Notes: generated by a model not told the origin, from the letters alone. Positions 15,284 to 23,048 are shown, counted from the stretch's first letter. The stretch is 23,713 nucleotides of DNA from JBBSHS01 sp038232515 (GCA_038232515.1 JBBSHS010000038.1:1-23713), one strand, 5' to 3'. A program made the numbers and translations.

Positions 15284-16309
15284 GTGACGACGGAGCGCCG
15301 ACGCGATCCGTTGTCCGGCGAGTGGCGCACGTTTGCCGCCCATCGCCAGGAGCGCACCTTCCTGCCTCCGGCGTCGCACTGCCCGCTGTGCCCGACCCGA
15401 GACCCGGGCTCTCCCACCGAGGTGCCGTGGGCGCAGTTCGACATCGCCGTGTTCGACAACCGATTCCCCTCGCTGGTGGCGGTCCCACCCTCGCCGACGT
15501 CGTCTTCGAGCCCGCTGTACGAAGCCGCTCCGGCCCTCGGCGCCACCGAGGTGATCGTGTACTCCGACGACCACGACGCCACCCTCCCGTCGCTGGGAGT
15601 CGACCGCGTCCGCCTTCTGGTGGACGTGTGGGCACAGCGGTACGCCGCCCTGGGCGCCCGTGAGGACATCGACTACGTGTTCGTGTTCGAAAACCGGGGG
15701 GAAGCGGTGGGCGTCACCCTCCCTCACCCGCACGGGCAGGTGTACGCCTATCCCGAGGTGCCTCCGCTCGTGGCCCGGGAGCTGGCTGCCGCCCGGCGGC
15801 ACATGGCTGAGCATGGGACCTGCGTACTGTGCGACGTGGTCGGCGCAGAACAGGCTGCGGGTGTGCGGGTCGTCGCCCGGAACGACGCCTTCACGGCGTT
15901 CGTTCCCTTCGCCGCCCGCTTTCCGTTCGAGGTGCACGTGGTCACGCAGCGGCACGCGCCTTCCCTCCTCGATCTCAGCGACCCGGAGCGGGACGCGCTG
16001 GCGTCCATGCTCCACGAGGTGGTGGCCGGCTACGACCGGCTCTTCGGTTTCCCACTTCCCTACGTCATGTCAGTCCATCAGGAGCCCACGGCCGACGGCG
16101 ACTGGCAGCCGATCAGCCACTTCCACATCGAGTTCACCCCGTTCCACCGCAGCGCCGACCGGATGAAGTACCTGGCTGGATCGGAGTTGGGGGCCGGCGC
16201 CTTCCTCAACGACGTGGCCCCCGAGCAGGCGGCCGCCGACCTGAGGGCCGTGGTCAGCCCGGCCACCACAGATCCGGACCCGGACCGCCGTGGCCCTCCC
16301 GCTCTCTGA
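15284..16309 (+). CDS. galT: Galactose-1-phosphate uridylyltransferase GalT
   Basis: The 341-residue enzyme exchanges UMP between UDP-glucose and galactose-1-phosphate. The HIT-superfamily active site is HPHGQ with nucleophilic His150. Upstream are CPLCP (zinc-binding Cys33/Cys36), FDNRFPSL and ENRGEAVGVT. Downstream are CVLCDVVGAE, PFEVHVVTQRH, and the C-terminal histidines of SHFHIEFTPFHRS. The N-terminal RRDPLSGEW is also characteristic. The GTG start at 15284 is preceded by GAGGG at 15272-15276, and an in-frame TGA immediately before it excludes an earlier start. It lies 91 nt after the GH2 gene, across the duplicated initiation module, and overlaps galK by 20 nt. Confidence 0.96.
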   Translation: MTTERRRDPLSGEWRTFAAHRQERTFLPPASHCPLCPTRDPGSPTEVPWAQFDIAVFDNRFPSLVAVPPSPTSSSSPLYEAAPALGATEVIVYSDDHDATLPSLGVDRVRLLVDVWAQRYAALGAREDIDYVFVFENRGEAVGVTLPHPHGQVYAYPEVPPLVARELAAARRHMAEHGTCVLCDVVGAEQAAGVRVVARNDAFTAFVPFAARFPFEVHVVTQRHAPSLLDLSDPERDALASMLHEVVAGYDRLFGFPLPYVMSVHQEPTADGDWQPISHFHIEFTPFHRSADRMKYLAGSELGAGAFLNDVAPEQAAADLRAVVSPATTDPDPDRRGPPAL

Positions 16310-17312
16310 CCACGTGCGGGCCTTCGCGCCGGGAAGGGTCAACCTCATCGGCGACCACACCGACTACACCGGTGGGCTCGTCCTGCCCATGGCCATCGAC
16401 ATGGGAACGACGGTGGTCGGGACCCGGACCGGTGATCGGGTCCGGCTGGCGTCGGCGGAGATCGAGGGCGAGGCGGTGGTGCCTCTCGACGTGGGCGACC
16501 CGGCGGTGGTCGAGCCGACGTGGGCCCGGTACGTGGCCGGCGTCGTCTCGGTGCTCCGTCCCACGCACGGTTTCGACGGCCGGCTCTCGACAACCCTTCC
16601 ATTGGGAGCCGGGTTGTCGTCCAGCGCCGCCCTGGAAGTGGCGGTGGCTCTGGCACTGGGGTTCGAGGGCCCACCGCTCGATCTTGCCCTCGCCTGCCAG
16701 CGGGCCGAGCGGGCGGCCAGTGGCGTTCCGTGCGGGATCATGGATCAGCTGTCGTCGGCCGCCGGCGTCGCCGGCCACGCTCTGCTGATCGACTGCGGCG
16801 CCCTCACCGTGACGCCTGTGGCCCTGCCCGACGACGCCGAGGTGGTGGTCGTCCATTCGGGCCAGCCCCGTCGGCTGGCCGACTCCGCCTACGCCGATCG
16901 GCGTAGCAGCTGCGAGGAGGCACAGGCCTTGATCGGGCCGCTGGCCCAGGCCGACCTCGACGCCGTTGCCACAGTGGTCGACCCGCGGGCCAGGGCCAGG
17001 GCCAGGCACGTCGTCAGTGAGAACGACCGGGTGCGGCGGTTCGTCGCCGCGCTCGGGGCCGGCGACGTGGTGGAGTGCGGCACCTTGATGGTGGCCAGCC
17101 ACGAGAGCCTGCGGACCGACTTCGAGGTCTCCACCACCCGGCTCGACCGGTTGGTGGCCGAGCTGGTGGCCACCCCGGGGGTCTTCGGCGCCCGCCTGAC
17201 GGGAGCCGGCTTCGGCGGGTGCGTGGTGGCGATGGTCCGGCCTGGCGCCCTGCAATACGGCTGGGTGGTGCGCCCGGCCGACGGCGCCGCCATCCTGCCG
17301 CCCGACACTTGA
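16290..17312 (+). CDS. galK: Galactokinase GalK
   Basis: This 340-residue GHMP kinase phosphorylates galactose at C1 with ATP. The N-terminal signature PGRVNLIGDHTDYTGG (14-29) is the galactokinase motif. The ATP loop is LPLGAGLSSSAALE (103-116), the catalytic base is Asp152 in CGIMDQLSS, and motif 3 is LTGAGFGGCVV near 305-315. The protein is slightly short for the family (about 380) because the N-terminal segment before PGRVN is only 13 residues. Translation starts with GTG at 16290, 20 nt inside galT, so the two genes are tightly coupled. It ends the operon; the next gene is convergent. Confidence 0.96.
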   Translation: MALPLSDHVRAFAPGRVNLIGDHTDYTGGLVLPMAIDMGTTVVGTRTGDRVRLASAEIEGEAVVPLDVGDPAVVEPTWARYVAGVVSVLRPTHGFDGRLSTTLPLGAGLSSSAALEVAVALALGFEGPPLDLALACQRAERAASGVPCGIMDQLSSAAGVAGHALLIDCGALTVTPVALPDDAEVVVVHSGQPRRLADSAYADRRSSCEEAQALIGPLAQADLDAVATVVDPRARARARHVVSENDRVRRFVAALGAGDVVECGTLMVASHESLRTDFEVSTTRLDRLVAELVATPGVFGARLTGAGFGGCVVAMVRPGALQYGWVVRPADGAAILPPDT

Positions 17313-17372
17313 AGACCGGCCCACCATGGTCCTCGCCCGCGGGTGCCAGGCCGTCCTGTGCTGGTGTGCCCG

Positions 17373-17993
17373 TCAGCGGCTGGTGCGGCTCCGCTTCGTG
17401 GCCTTGGCCGCGGCGTCGAGCCTGTCCACCCGTTCCTCGGCGTCAAGGGCCCGCTCCTTTTCGGCCAAGGCGGCGGCTTCGACCTCGAGGCGCCGGGCCT
17501 CAGCGCTGCGCTCCTGCGCCTCGAGCTGCTCCCGGCGCCGGGCGGCCGCCTTGTCGGCGGACGCCTTCTTGGCGGCGGCCTCGTCGGCCACTTTGCGCTC
17601 GGCCTCGGCCTTCTCCGACTCCAGCTGCTGCTGGCGCTTCTCGGCCTGCTCTTGGGCCCGCCGTTCCTGGCCTTCGACGTCGGCCTTGCGGCGAGCGTGG
17701 CGCTCGTCCGCCTGGCTCTGCTTCTGGGCCGCCTCCGCCCTGGTCTGGGCGGCGTGGCGCCGCTGGTTGACGCTGACCCGCTGGAGCCGGGCATCGGTGA
17801 GCAGCGTCTCGTCGCGCAGCAGGCTGCCGCAGGTCTCCTTCACCCTCGCCTCGGCACTCTCGAAGGCGATGGCCGGCGGCCACTCGGTCCCGACCTGGCC
17901 GCGGCGGGCGACGAGCTCGAAGGCCGTCAGAGGCAGGCGGGCGGCCCGCAGGTTCATGTTGATCAGCTCCCGCCGGAGCGCGCTGATGTCCAT
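17373..17993 (-). CDS. Coiled-coil protein of the actinobacterial 'IF2-like' type
   Basis: The ATG at 17993, preceded by GAGAGGA, gives 206 residues. The N-terminal globular part reads LRAARLPLTAFELVARRG and WPPAIAFESAEARVKETCGS, then SLLRDETLLTDARLQRV, similar to small actinobacterial proteins mislabelled as IF2 family translation initiation factor. The LLRDETLLTDARLQR segment also echoes CsbD domains, as in the gene upstream. From residue 85 to the end is a continuous charged Ala/Glu/Arg/Gln coiled coil. No membrane segment or enzyme motif is visible. It follows the CsbD gene by 28 nt and likely forms an operon with it. Role in stress or envelope protection is inference from its partner. 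Confidence 0.75.
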   Translation of the reverse strand: MDISALRRELINMNLRAARLPLTAFELVARRGQVGTEWPPAIAFESAEARVKETCGSLLRDETLLTDARLQRVSVNQRRHAAQTRAEAAQKQSQADERHARRKADVEGQERRAQEQAEKRQQQLESEKAEAERKVADEAAAKKASADKAAARRREQLEAQERSAEARRLEVEAAALAEKERALDAEERVDRLDAAAKATKRSRTSR

Positions 17994-18021
17994 CGTCGTG
18001 TCCTCTCGTCCATCCTCGGCG

Positions 18022-18519
18022 TCAGCCGCCGGGGCGCAGGTCCTCGATGCGCTCGGCGGCGGCGGCGGCCCGGTCGGCCTGGGTGGCTCGTAGCGCGGCC
18101 TCGGCCGCCTCAGCCACGTGCTGGCGGTCGGCGACGACATCCTGGTCGACGATGGCCTGATCCTGAGCCGCCTGGCGCCGGCGCTCGGCCTGCTGCTTTT
18201 CACTGAGTTCGGCCTCGACCTGCTGCCCGGCAGCGACCCCATCCCGCTCCACCTGGGCGGCAAGGGCCGCCTCGATCTCCTCAGCGTCGATCCGCTGGCG
18301 TTCTATGGTGTTGCGTTGCTTGGCCGCTTCGACGTCGGCCCGCTTCTCGAGCAGGTCCGCTCCATATGCCTCTTCGGCCGCCTGTTCGGCGGCCTTGGCC
18401 TTCTCCTGCTCCAGCATGCCTTCGCGGGCCAGCGTGTCGTCGCCCAGCAGCGACCCGGCCGTCTGCTTGACCTTCGCCTTGGCCCGGTCCACGAACCTGC
18501 CGCCCTCGTCGTCAGTCAA
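18022..18519 (-). CDS. CsbD-family stress protein with coiled-coil tail
   Basis: Translation starts at TTG (18517-18519) after GGAGG with a 5-nt spacer. The 165-residue protein begins with a CsbD-like domain, VDRAKAKVKQTAGSLLGDDT then LAREGMLEQEKAKAAEQA, matching the family pattern KxKxxAGxLxGDDxLxxEGxxxQ. The rest (40-165) is a highly charged, Ala/Gln/Glu-rich helix. CsbD proteins are abundant, small, hydrophilic and induced by general stress; their molecular function is not established. This one is longer than most (60-70 residues). It is the first gene of a two-gene unit with the coiled-coil protein below. Confidence 0.85.
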   Translation of the reverse strand: MTDDEGGRFVDRAKAKVKQTAGSLLGDDTLAREGMLEQEKAKAAEQAAEEAYGADLLEKRADVEAAKQRNTIERQRIDAEEIEAALAAQVERDGVAAGQQVEAELSEKQQAERRRQAAQDQAIVDQDVVADRQHVAEAAEAALRATQADRAAAAAERIEDLRPGG

Positions 18520-18644
18520 GTGGTCCTCCGTTCGAGTCGGGGACGGATCGTGAAGAGGCTCACCAACCGCTTACTCCAGGTGATACCCGGAACAGGCGCC
18601 AAGCGCCTAGGGACGAACGAGAGCAGATGCCCCGGGGACGGACC

Positions 18645-18676
18645 GCCACCCGCCGGACGAAGTGGCGGCGGGTGGC
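18645..18676 (-). terminator. Hairpin after the ferritin-like operon
   Basis: GCCACCCGCC (18645-18654) and GGCGGGTGGC (18667-18676) form a perfect 10-bp GC stem with a 12-nt loop, starting 17 nt beyond the stop of the second ferritin-like gene. There is no U-run, so this would be an actinobacterial-type I-shaped terminator or a 3'-end stabiliser. Confidence 0.55.
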
Positions 18677-18693
18677 AGACCTGGTCCGGAGGC

Positions 18694-19356
18694 TCAGCCC
18701 TTGAAGGCCTGGTCGGTGTTCTGGAACACGTCGGGCACCGGGTACATGCCCAGGACGAAGTTGAGGATGGCAGCGTGCTCCTGGTCGACGCATTGCAGGG
18801 CGCCGGCCAGGGTGATGGCCTTCTTGTCGGTGATGGAGGGGCCGACAAGAAGGTAGGTGTCAGCCGCGATCCTTTCCAGCGTGAGCGCCAGCTTGGCCGC
18901 GCCGGTGGCGTCGGTGACCTGGGCGAACTGCTGGTCGACGGTGGCCTTGAGGCTGGGCGGCGGCTGGGTCACGGCCTCGCCGCCGGCGCTCGTGAGAACG
19001 CTGTTCCACTGGTCAAGGGCCTTTTGGTGCTGGGTCATGGCCGTCTGCACGAAAGTGGCGACGGCCGGGGGCACGGTGCCGAGCTTGCCGGCGGTGGCCG
19101 CGTCCAGCGCCGACTTGTAGGTACCGACGGCCAGGACTTCCAGGCTGGCCGCGGTCATGGCGATCTTGGCGTCGCCGTTGGCGGCGGCGGTGGTCGACGG
19201 TGCGGTGGTGTCGGTCGACACAGCCCCACCGGCGCTGCTGCTTGACTTCTTGCTGCTGCTGCAGGCGGCCACCCCGACGGCCAGGGCGGCAGTGGCACCA
19301 CCGGCCATGAAGCGACGGCGGCTGAGGGATGCTCGGTCGAGTGGTTCGGTGCTCAT
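18694..19356 (-). CDS. Tat-exported ferritin-like lipoprotein
   Basis: The 220-residue protein has a twin-arginine signal (LSRRRFMAGG, residues 11-20) and a lipobox ending at Cys32 (VGVAAC), then a Ser/Thr-rich linker. Residues 63-210 form a four-helix ferritin-like domain (Ferritin_2 type). Likely metal ligands are Glu73 (SLEVLAVGTY), His110 (MTQHQKAL), Glu161 (TLERIAADTY), and Glu193-His194 (DQEHAAIL). The ATG overlaps the stop of the upstream gene as ATGA, so the two are co-translated. It should sit on the outer face of the membrane. Whether it oxidises iron or scavenges peroxide is unknown; function of this family is poorly described. Confidence 0.85.
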   Translation of the reverse strand: MSTEPLDRASLSRRRFMAGGATAALAVGVAACSSSKKSSSSAGGAVSTDTTAPSTTAAANGDAKIAMTAASLEVLAVGTYKSALDAATAGKLGTVPPAVATFVQTAMTQHQKALDQWNSVLTSAGGEAVTQPPPSLKATVDQQFAQVTDATGAAKLALTLERIAADTYLLVGPSITDKKAITLAGALQCVDQEHAAILNFVLGMYPVPDVFQNTDQAFKG

Positions 19357-20195
19357 TGCACGGCTCCTTCAGCGGGGGGACTGGCCTTGGACGGGGTGGG
19401 GATGGCTTCGGGGAACCCGGCACTGCCGGCCGCCGCCGGGAGCTTTGCCGGGTCGACCGGGATGGCGATCAGTGCCGCTCCGTTGCCCGCCAACAGGGCG
19501 GCGACGGCCCGCAGGGTGGCCAGGTGCTGGGTCTCGACCCCCATCACGGTGGCCATCAGGGTCCTCGACTTCTTGTCGGTGAACATGGACATGTCGGACA
19601 GGTAGGTGTCCCGGGCCACCTGTTCCAGGGTCATGGCCAGCTTCACCACATCGGCCGGAGCCTTCAGCGTGGGCAGGGCCTGGGCCACGACCTGCGAGTT
19701 CTTCGCGTTGGGCGTGTCCTGGACCTTGCCGCCCAGGGCCGTCGTCTGGGCCTGGAAGGCCTGACGGTGCTGATCGTGCTGCATCATGGTCGTCTGGGCG
19801 AACTTGACGATCACCTGGTTACCGCTCTTGATGAACGGCAGGGCCAGCGCCACCCCGTAGGTGTTGACTGCCAGCCGCTCCAGCGACGACGCCGTCTGCA
19901 GGATCTGCACGTCGATGCTGCCGCCGGCCTGGGCCGCCGCCGGTCCGGCCACGATCGAGCTGATCAGGGGCCCGAACACCCCGGCCGTCAGCCCGGCGAG
20001 GCCGAAGTTGCGGAGCAGGCGGCGCCGGCCGAGCCCGAACTGGGCCTGCTGGTCGGGGTCGACCCCGTCGTGCCGACGGTCGTTGGCCAGGTCGCGCATG
20101 TCGGGCACGACCTCGCGGGCGGTGCTCATCGCCTCGCTCTGTAGATCCTGCGACTCAACGGTCAACTCGTCGAACCGCCTTTCGTCCAAAGCCAC
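19353..20195 (-). CDS. Exported ferritin-like protein with Tat-type signal
   Basis: GTG at 20195, preceded by AGAGGAG, gives 280 residues. A long hydrophilic N-terminal region (1-55) precedes a twin-arginine signal GRRRLLRNFGLAGLTAG (56-72) with cleavage near AAAQA (about 87-91). The domain after it matches Ferritin_2: Glu106 in SLERLAVNTY, His140/His143 in MMQHDQHRQ, Glu191 in TLEQVARDTY, Glu221/His224 in GVETQHLATL. The tail is Pro/Ala-rich. It is the first gene of the ferritin-like pair; the second product is a lipoprotein with the same fold, suggesting a heterocomplex. The 55-residue leader before the Tat motif is unusual and was kept because the ribosome site supports the GTG. Confidence 0.86.
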   Translation of the reverse strand: MALDERRFDELTVESQDLQSEAMSTAREVVPDMRDLANDRRHDGVDPDQQAQFGLGRRRLLRNFGLAGLTAGVFGPLISSIVAGPAAAQAGGSIDVQILQTASSLERLAVNTYGVALALPFIKSGNQVIVKFAQTTMMQHDQHRQAFQAQTTALGGKVQDTPNAKNSQVVAQALPTLKAPADVVKLAMTLEQVARDTYLSDMSMFTDKKSRTLMATVMGVETQHLATLRAVAALLAGNGAALIAIPVDPAKLPAAAGSAGFPEAIPTPSKASPPAEGAVQ

Positions 20196-20478
20196 GAGGG
20201 CTCCTCTCTGTTCGGACCGGTGCCTGCCCGAACTGCTCGGACCTCAAGCCGGATACGGATGACCAATACGAAAAGACCTTGGTACTGTGGCGAAACGGTA
20301 GATGAAACGCGGTCGACAGGACAAAACGACGGTGTCGCCGGCTGGCTGGCGTCTACCCCTGCGTCCTGTGGAGCAACCCCTGACGCCGCCTCCCGGCCGC
20401 CGTACGCCGTGGATGCATAGGGCCGACGGATTCGGGTAGGCGTAACCCATTCCGAACCTTGCCAGCCTCCCCAGCGCC
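20196..20478. other. Divergent intergenic region between ferritin-like and PLD genes
   Basis: This 283-nt segment is less GC-rich in its middle (about 20255-20340) than the surrounding genes, as expected for promoters of both units. I see no confident -35/-10 pair, no long palindrome and no coding frame. Confidence 0.4.
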
Positions 20479-21774
20479 ATGACAGCCGTTTCCCGCTTCC
20501 CGGCCCGCCGCCTCGGCAAGGTGGCGGTGGGCGCCGGGGCCGGGCTGGTGGGCCTCTACGCCTACCAGGCGGCGAAGTTCAGGCGTACGACGGCCCAGCC
20601 CTTTCATCTGCCGAGCCCTCCTGTTCCCGGCACACCGGAGTTCGGCCGCGTCATCGAGGGCGTGACCGGGTTTCCCGTGCAGGCCGGCAACCGGGTGCGG
20701 ATCCTCCACAACGGCTGCCAGACCTTCCCGGCCATGCTCGAGGCCATCGCCGCGGCCAGGCAGACGATCGACTTCTCCTCCTACATCTACTGGCCGGGGC
20801 GGATCGCCAGGGACTTCACCGAGGCGTTGAGCGATCGGGCGGCGGCCGGGGTGGAGGTCAACGTCGTCCTCGACGGATGGGGATCGGCCCGCCACGACCC
20901 GGATGACGTCGACCGCCTGGAACGGGCAGGGGCGACGGTCGCCTTCTTCCGCACCCCCCGCTGGTACACGGTCCACAAGCTCAACAACCGGATGCACCGC
21001 CGCCTCCTCATCGTCGACGGCAAGGTGGGCTTCGCCGGGGGTGTCGGCATCGCCGACGTGTGGGCGGGCGACGCCCAGGACCCCGAACACTGGCGGGAGA
21101 CCCATGCCCGGGTGGAGGGGCCGGCGGTGCGGGACATCCTGAGCGGGTTCGCCGAGACCTGGACCGAGTCGACCAGGCGCATCCTGAACGACCGCCATTT
21201 CCCCGTCCTGCACGAGTTCGACGACGGCGTCGGCGTGCAGGTCACCCGCAGCTCGGTGACCACCGGCGCCACCGCGGTCACGCAGTTGTTCTACGCCGCC
21301 ATCGCCGGTGCCCGTCGACGCCTGTGGCTCACCACCGCCTACTTCACCGCCGGCCCGAGGTTCATGGACCTGCTGGCCGACTGCGCCCGACGGGGCGTCG
21401 ACGTCCGGATCCTCGTGAACGGTCCCAACATCGACAAGGAGGTGGTGCGCAAGACCGGCCAGCGCTCCTATGGAGTGCTGCTCCAGGCCGGAGTCCGCAT
21501 CTTCGAGTACCAGCCGGCCATGCTGCACGCCAAGGTCCTCATCGCCGACGGATGGGCCGACATAGGATCGGCCAACTTCGACGAACGGTCCTTCGAGCTC
21601 GACGGTGAGCTCAACGTGAGCGTGAGCGACCCGGGCCTGGTGGAAGAGCTGTGCCGGCGCTTCCTGGAGGATCTTGAGGTCTCCTCCGAGATCGACCTGC
21701 CGACCTGGCAGAGCCGGCCGCTCACCCAGCGGGCCCGTGAGCTCGCCGGGCAACTGGTGCGGCAGTCACTCTGA
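20479..21774 (+). CDS. Phospholipase D / cardiolipin synthase-like protein
   Basis: The 431-residue protein has a single N-terminal transmembrane helix (about 13-30) and two PLD repeats. The second repeat has a canonical HxKxxxxD (LHAKVLIADG: His350, Lys352, Asp357) followed by GSANFDERS. The first is MHRRLLIVDG, with His173 and Asp180 but Arg175 in place of Lys; it is followed by the usual GFAGGVGIAD. Order, length and the motif FEYQPAMLHAK match cardiolipin synthases of the ClsB/ClsA superfamily, which condense phosphatidylglycerol or related lipids; other phosphodiesterase activity is possible. No ribosome site precedes the ATG, so translation may be leaderless. Divergent from the ferritin-like operon across 283 nt. 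Confidence 0.9.
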   Translation: MTAVSRFPARRLGKVAVGAGAGLVGLYAYQAAKFRRTTAQPFHLPSPPVPGTPEFGRVIEGVTGFPVQAGNRVRILHNGCQTFPAMLEAIAAARQTIDFSSYIYWPGRIARDFTEALSDRAAAGVEVNVVLDGWGSARHDPDDVDRLERAGATVAFFRTPRWYTVHKLNNRMHRRLLIVDGKVGFAGGVGIADVWAGDAQDPEHWRETHARVEGPAVRDILSGFAETWTESTRRILNDRHFPVLHEFDDGVGVQVTRSSVTTGATAVTQLFYAAIAGARRRLWLTTAYFTAGPRFMDLLADCARRGVDVRILVNGPNIDKEVVRKTGQRSYGVLLQAGVRIFEYQPAMLHAKVLIADGWADIGSANFDERSFELDGELNVSVSDPGLVEELCRRFLEDLEVSSEIDLPTWQSRPLTQRARELAGQLVRQSL

Positions 21775-21894
21775 TCTTCGTGGGCTCCGCCGCCATTGGC
21801 GCCAGCCACGCAGTCACCGTCGCCGTCGGCATGGCCACAGGGGCCGCCCGCCCCGCACACCCGGCCGGTGCCGGTGCCGGCCCGGTCCGGGCCG

Positions 21895-22150
21895 ACCGGC
21901 TTCGATCTGAACGGCCAGCCCGTGCGGTTCGTCACCGCCTGGCCATCCCGCGTCAGGGGACGGTGGCTGGAGACGTCCATCACCACCACCTCGGGGGACT
22001 GGGCCGGACTGGCCCTGGGTCTGACCGACGGACCGGCCCCCGAGATGGCCGACCTTGTCGCCGCCCTCGACGACGCCGAGCGACGCTCACGCTCGCGGCT
22101 GCGCCGCAGCCGGCTGCCCCGCCACCATCCCGAGCGGGCCCTTGACGCGA
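21895..22150 (+). pseudogene. Unidentified coding-like remnant
   Basis: One frame reads FDLNGQPVRFVTAWPSR and ETSITTTSGDWAGLALGLTD, then MADLVAALDDAERR, with G/C third positions and sensible composition; after about 22110 it turns into Arg-rich sequence typical of a wrong frame. An upstream ATG at 21796 gives a low-complexity Pro-rich start unlike a real protein. No family is recognised. It is probably a fragment of a deleted gene lying next to the GH15 remnant. Confidence 0.35.
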
Positions 22151-22157
22151 CGAAAGG

Positions 22158-22428
22158 GAGATCACCGGCGTACGGGGCTGGGGCGACAGCCGTCCCGTAC
22201 GCGTGGGCAACGCCGCCGCCGGACAGCTGCAGTACGACGCCTGGGGGCGGGTGGCCGAGGCCGTATCGGTCCACCTGCAGACGGGCGGCTCACTCGACGA
22301 CGACACCTGGGCGCTCGTGCGCAGCGTGACCGACAAGGCCGCCGACGCGGGCGGCCACGGCCGAGTTCCTCAAGTGGAAGCTCGGGCTGCGCGAGCAGGC
22401 CCCCAACGCGGTGTTAGAGGCCGCCTGA
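22158..22428 (+). pseudogene. GH15 (glucoamylase/trehalase-type) remnant joined to an unknown C-terminus
   Basis: From 22158 the frame reads EITGVRGWGDSRPVRVGNAA, then AGQLQYDAWGRVAEAVSVHL and DDDTWALVRSV. PVRVGNAAxxQLQxDxxG is a hallmark of bacterial GH15 enzymes, which hydrolyse trehalose or alpha-glucans. The homology stops near 22352, and in another frame AEFLKWKLGLREQAPNAVLE and TGA at 22426-22428 looks like the end of a different, unrecognised protein. The catalytic glutamates and most of the (alpha/alpha)6 barrel are absent. This is a deletion scar holding two gene fragments. Confidence 0.6.
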
Positions 22429-22735
22429 CACCAACGCCATCATCTCAATGCACTTCCCCACGTACCCTCGGCCTGCTCCGGCCCACGAGGAGCAACGGAA
22501 CCGAAAGTCACGCTAAGCCCCAACGTCAGTACTTTCGTCCAGCCGCCTCAAGAACGGGGCCGGGCGTTACGAAGGTGCGTACACGGCATGGGTGACAGGT
22601 GTGACCTGGCGAAACGCCTGATCGGCTGACGCGTCCGTGAACCTTCGTTCGGGAGCCACTGCTCCCGTCCATTCACGGGATCGCACCAGGTCGGTCCCGT
22701 CGTCGGCGCCGGTTTCACCGGGCGGTCCCTGCCCC
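22429..22735. other. Intergenic stretch with a nested hairpin
   Basis: No convincing coding frame is present over these 307 nt. It contains the two-storey hairpin at 22635-22678 and a small CAGGT-GTG-ACCTG inverted repeat near 22594-22607. The rest is featureless and somewhat less GC-rich than the genes. Confidence 0.5.
22635..22678 (-). terminator. Nested hairpin, possible terminator of the small membrane-protein gene
   Basis: The outer stem CCGTGAA (22635-22641) / TTCACGG (22672-22678) encloses an inner stem CGGGAGC (22650-22656) / GCTCCCG (22661-22667) with a CACT tetraloop. It lies 58 nt beyond the stop of the minus-strand gene at 22736 and could end its transcript. No T-run follows, so another structured-RNA or DNA role is possible. 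Confidence 0.4.
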
Positions 22736-23026
22736 CTACCGGGTCGTAGGCTCTCGGGTCTTTGCGGAACGGCGACGCTTGTCGCGCGCCGCGCGCCACA
22801 CGTACATGAGGGCGACAACAACCCACAGAATCCCGAGCACGTCGAACCAAGGACGGAAACTCTTCGCGGTGTGGTTCGCCGAGTGGTAGAGGTAGCCAAG
22901 TCTGACCGCAAGCCAGTAGCACGCAAACGCGAGACACAGCACGGCGAAGCAGAGGAACAGCCTCGGCCTCGGACGCTGTTCCTTCCGCTTGAACCAAGAG
23001 CGATACCTGCTCCACGGAGTGCTCAT
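22736..23026 (-). CDS. Small membrane protein, two predicted transmembrane helices
   Basis: The ATG at 23026, with GGGAG about 9 nt upstream, gives 96 residues. A basic N-terminus (RSWFKRKEQRPRPR) is followed by the helix LFLCFAVLCLAFACYWLAV, a short loop with His residues, a second helix (WFDVLGILWVVVALMYVW), and a basic tail (RAARDKRRRS). Both ends should be cytoplasmic. Codon use is less G/C-biased than in neighbouring genes, suggesting recent acquisition. I do not recognise the family, and no functional motif is visible. Confidence 0.6.
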   Translation of the reverse strand: MSTPWSRYRSWFKRKEQRPRPRLFLCFAVLCLAFACYWLAVRLGYLYHSANHTAKSFRPWFDVLGILWVVVALMYVWRAARDKRRRSAKTREPTTR

Positions 23027-23048
23027 TGATCGATTCTCCCACTGTCAC

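Noticed and set aside
13561..15669. Minus-strand ORF of 702 codons opposite the GH2 and galT genes
   Set aside because: Antisense of confidently identified genes, with no domain features of its own.
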